NCBI GenBank assembly: GCA_018881555.1
Contig: JACAXG010000068.1
Coordinates: 3,759,478 to 3,823,477, forward strand
Direction of reading: 5' to 3'
Length of the DNA stretch: 64,000 bases
Source: Amblyornis subalaris
Lineage: Eukaryota; Chordata; Aves; Passeriformes; Ptilonorhynchidae
Notes under the pieces: generated by a model
What the model saw: only the letters and a program-made list of their open reading frames with translations
Told to the model about the DNA's origin: nothing
Databases searched by the model: none
Position numbers and translations under genes: made by a program
In this document: positions 63,580 through 64,000 of the stretch, one piece after another
Layout: each line of letters starts with the position of its first letter
Numbering within the stretch: the stretch's first letter is position 1

Positions 63580-64000
63580 CTGCAGGGAGATTTGCTTTGG
63601 TATGTCTGAACAAAGCACTGGAGCCTGCTCTGGTGCTGAGGCTCAGCGTGCTGAGTCCGGGATAGCTGTGGTGCCAAGTGAAGTTTTCGTCCCAGGAAAG
63701 CTGCCTCATGGGACAGCTGCAGCCTGGTGCCACTGGGGTATGGCAAAAACCTCCGGCCTCCCTGTGCTATCTGCAGAGCAGAATGAAGCCTGGGACAAGG
63801 AAGGGGTGATCAAGGCACCGATTATGGAGCTGTCTCCCTTTAGCAGCTGCCTGTCCCAGGCAGAGCTGTGCTCCCCAGCCCAGCTGTGCTGAATCCATGG
63901 CACACTGCCGCAGTTCACCACACCGAGGAGAGCCCATCGGGCTCCAGCTGTAGGGAGGCTGGGCTCGGGGCAGAGGCTGAGCTGGCTCCCAGATTCTGGG

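Overview
The window is vertebrate nuclear DNA, almost certainly from a bird. It carries split genes with GT-AG introns, CpG-island promoters and several fragments of CR1 retrotransposons, the main avian LINE family. No bacterial, viral or organellar gene is visible. Single ambiguous bases (n) are scattered throughout, so the assembly has unresolved positions. The SRC protein is close to chicken c-Src except in the unique domain, which suggests a bird other than chicken.

Layout. 1-9.0 kb: no recognisable gene. 9.1-37.6 kb (+): the proto-oncogene SRC. A CpG-island first exon ends at 9363, an internal non-coding exon lies at 21942-22016, and eleven coding exons run from 25625 to 34689. They give exactly 533 codons plus stop. 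The 3' UTR continues to AATAAA signals at about 37.4 and 37.6 kb. Between coding exons 2 and 3 of SRC lie the 18-nt neuronal microexon N1 and a 33-nt unit that matches neuronal exon N2. 37.7-42.2 kb: intergenic. 42.2-50.1 kb (-): BLCAP, with its 87-codon frame uninterrupted in one exon and a non-coding first exon in a CpG island at about 49.8-50.1 kb. 50.2-52.8 kb: CR1 copies and intergenic DNA. 53.1-58.2 kb (-): PIGT, all 12 exons, 578 codons. 58.2-60.5 kb: PIGT promoter and intergenic DNA. 60.5-64 kb (-): DBNDD2, whose three exons give a 165-codon main form, with an additional upstream in-frame exon at 63497-63579. The gene probably continues past the window edge.

The genes do not form one pathway. 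SRC is a membrane-anchored tyrosine kinase, BLCAP a small two-pass membrane protein, PIGT a subunit of the ER GPI transamidase, and DBNDD2 a dysbindin-domain protein linked to casein kinase 1. In human the SRC-BLCAP pair and the PIGT-DBNDD2 pair lie several megabases apart on chromosome 20; here they are neighbours.

The most interesting points are the N2-like neuronal SRC microexon in a bird, the N1 microexon with its flanking control motifs, conserved A-to-I editing codons in BLCAP, paired CRE and CCAAT motifs in PIGT intron 1, and the BLCAP intron without NNAT. Splice coordinates were assigned by eye. Every exon set was checked by frame and length, and an error of one or two bases is possible.
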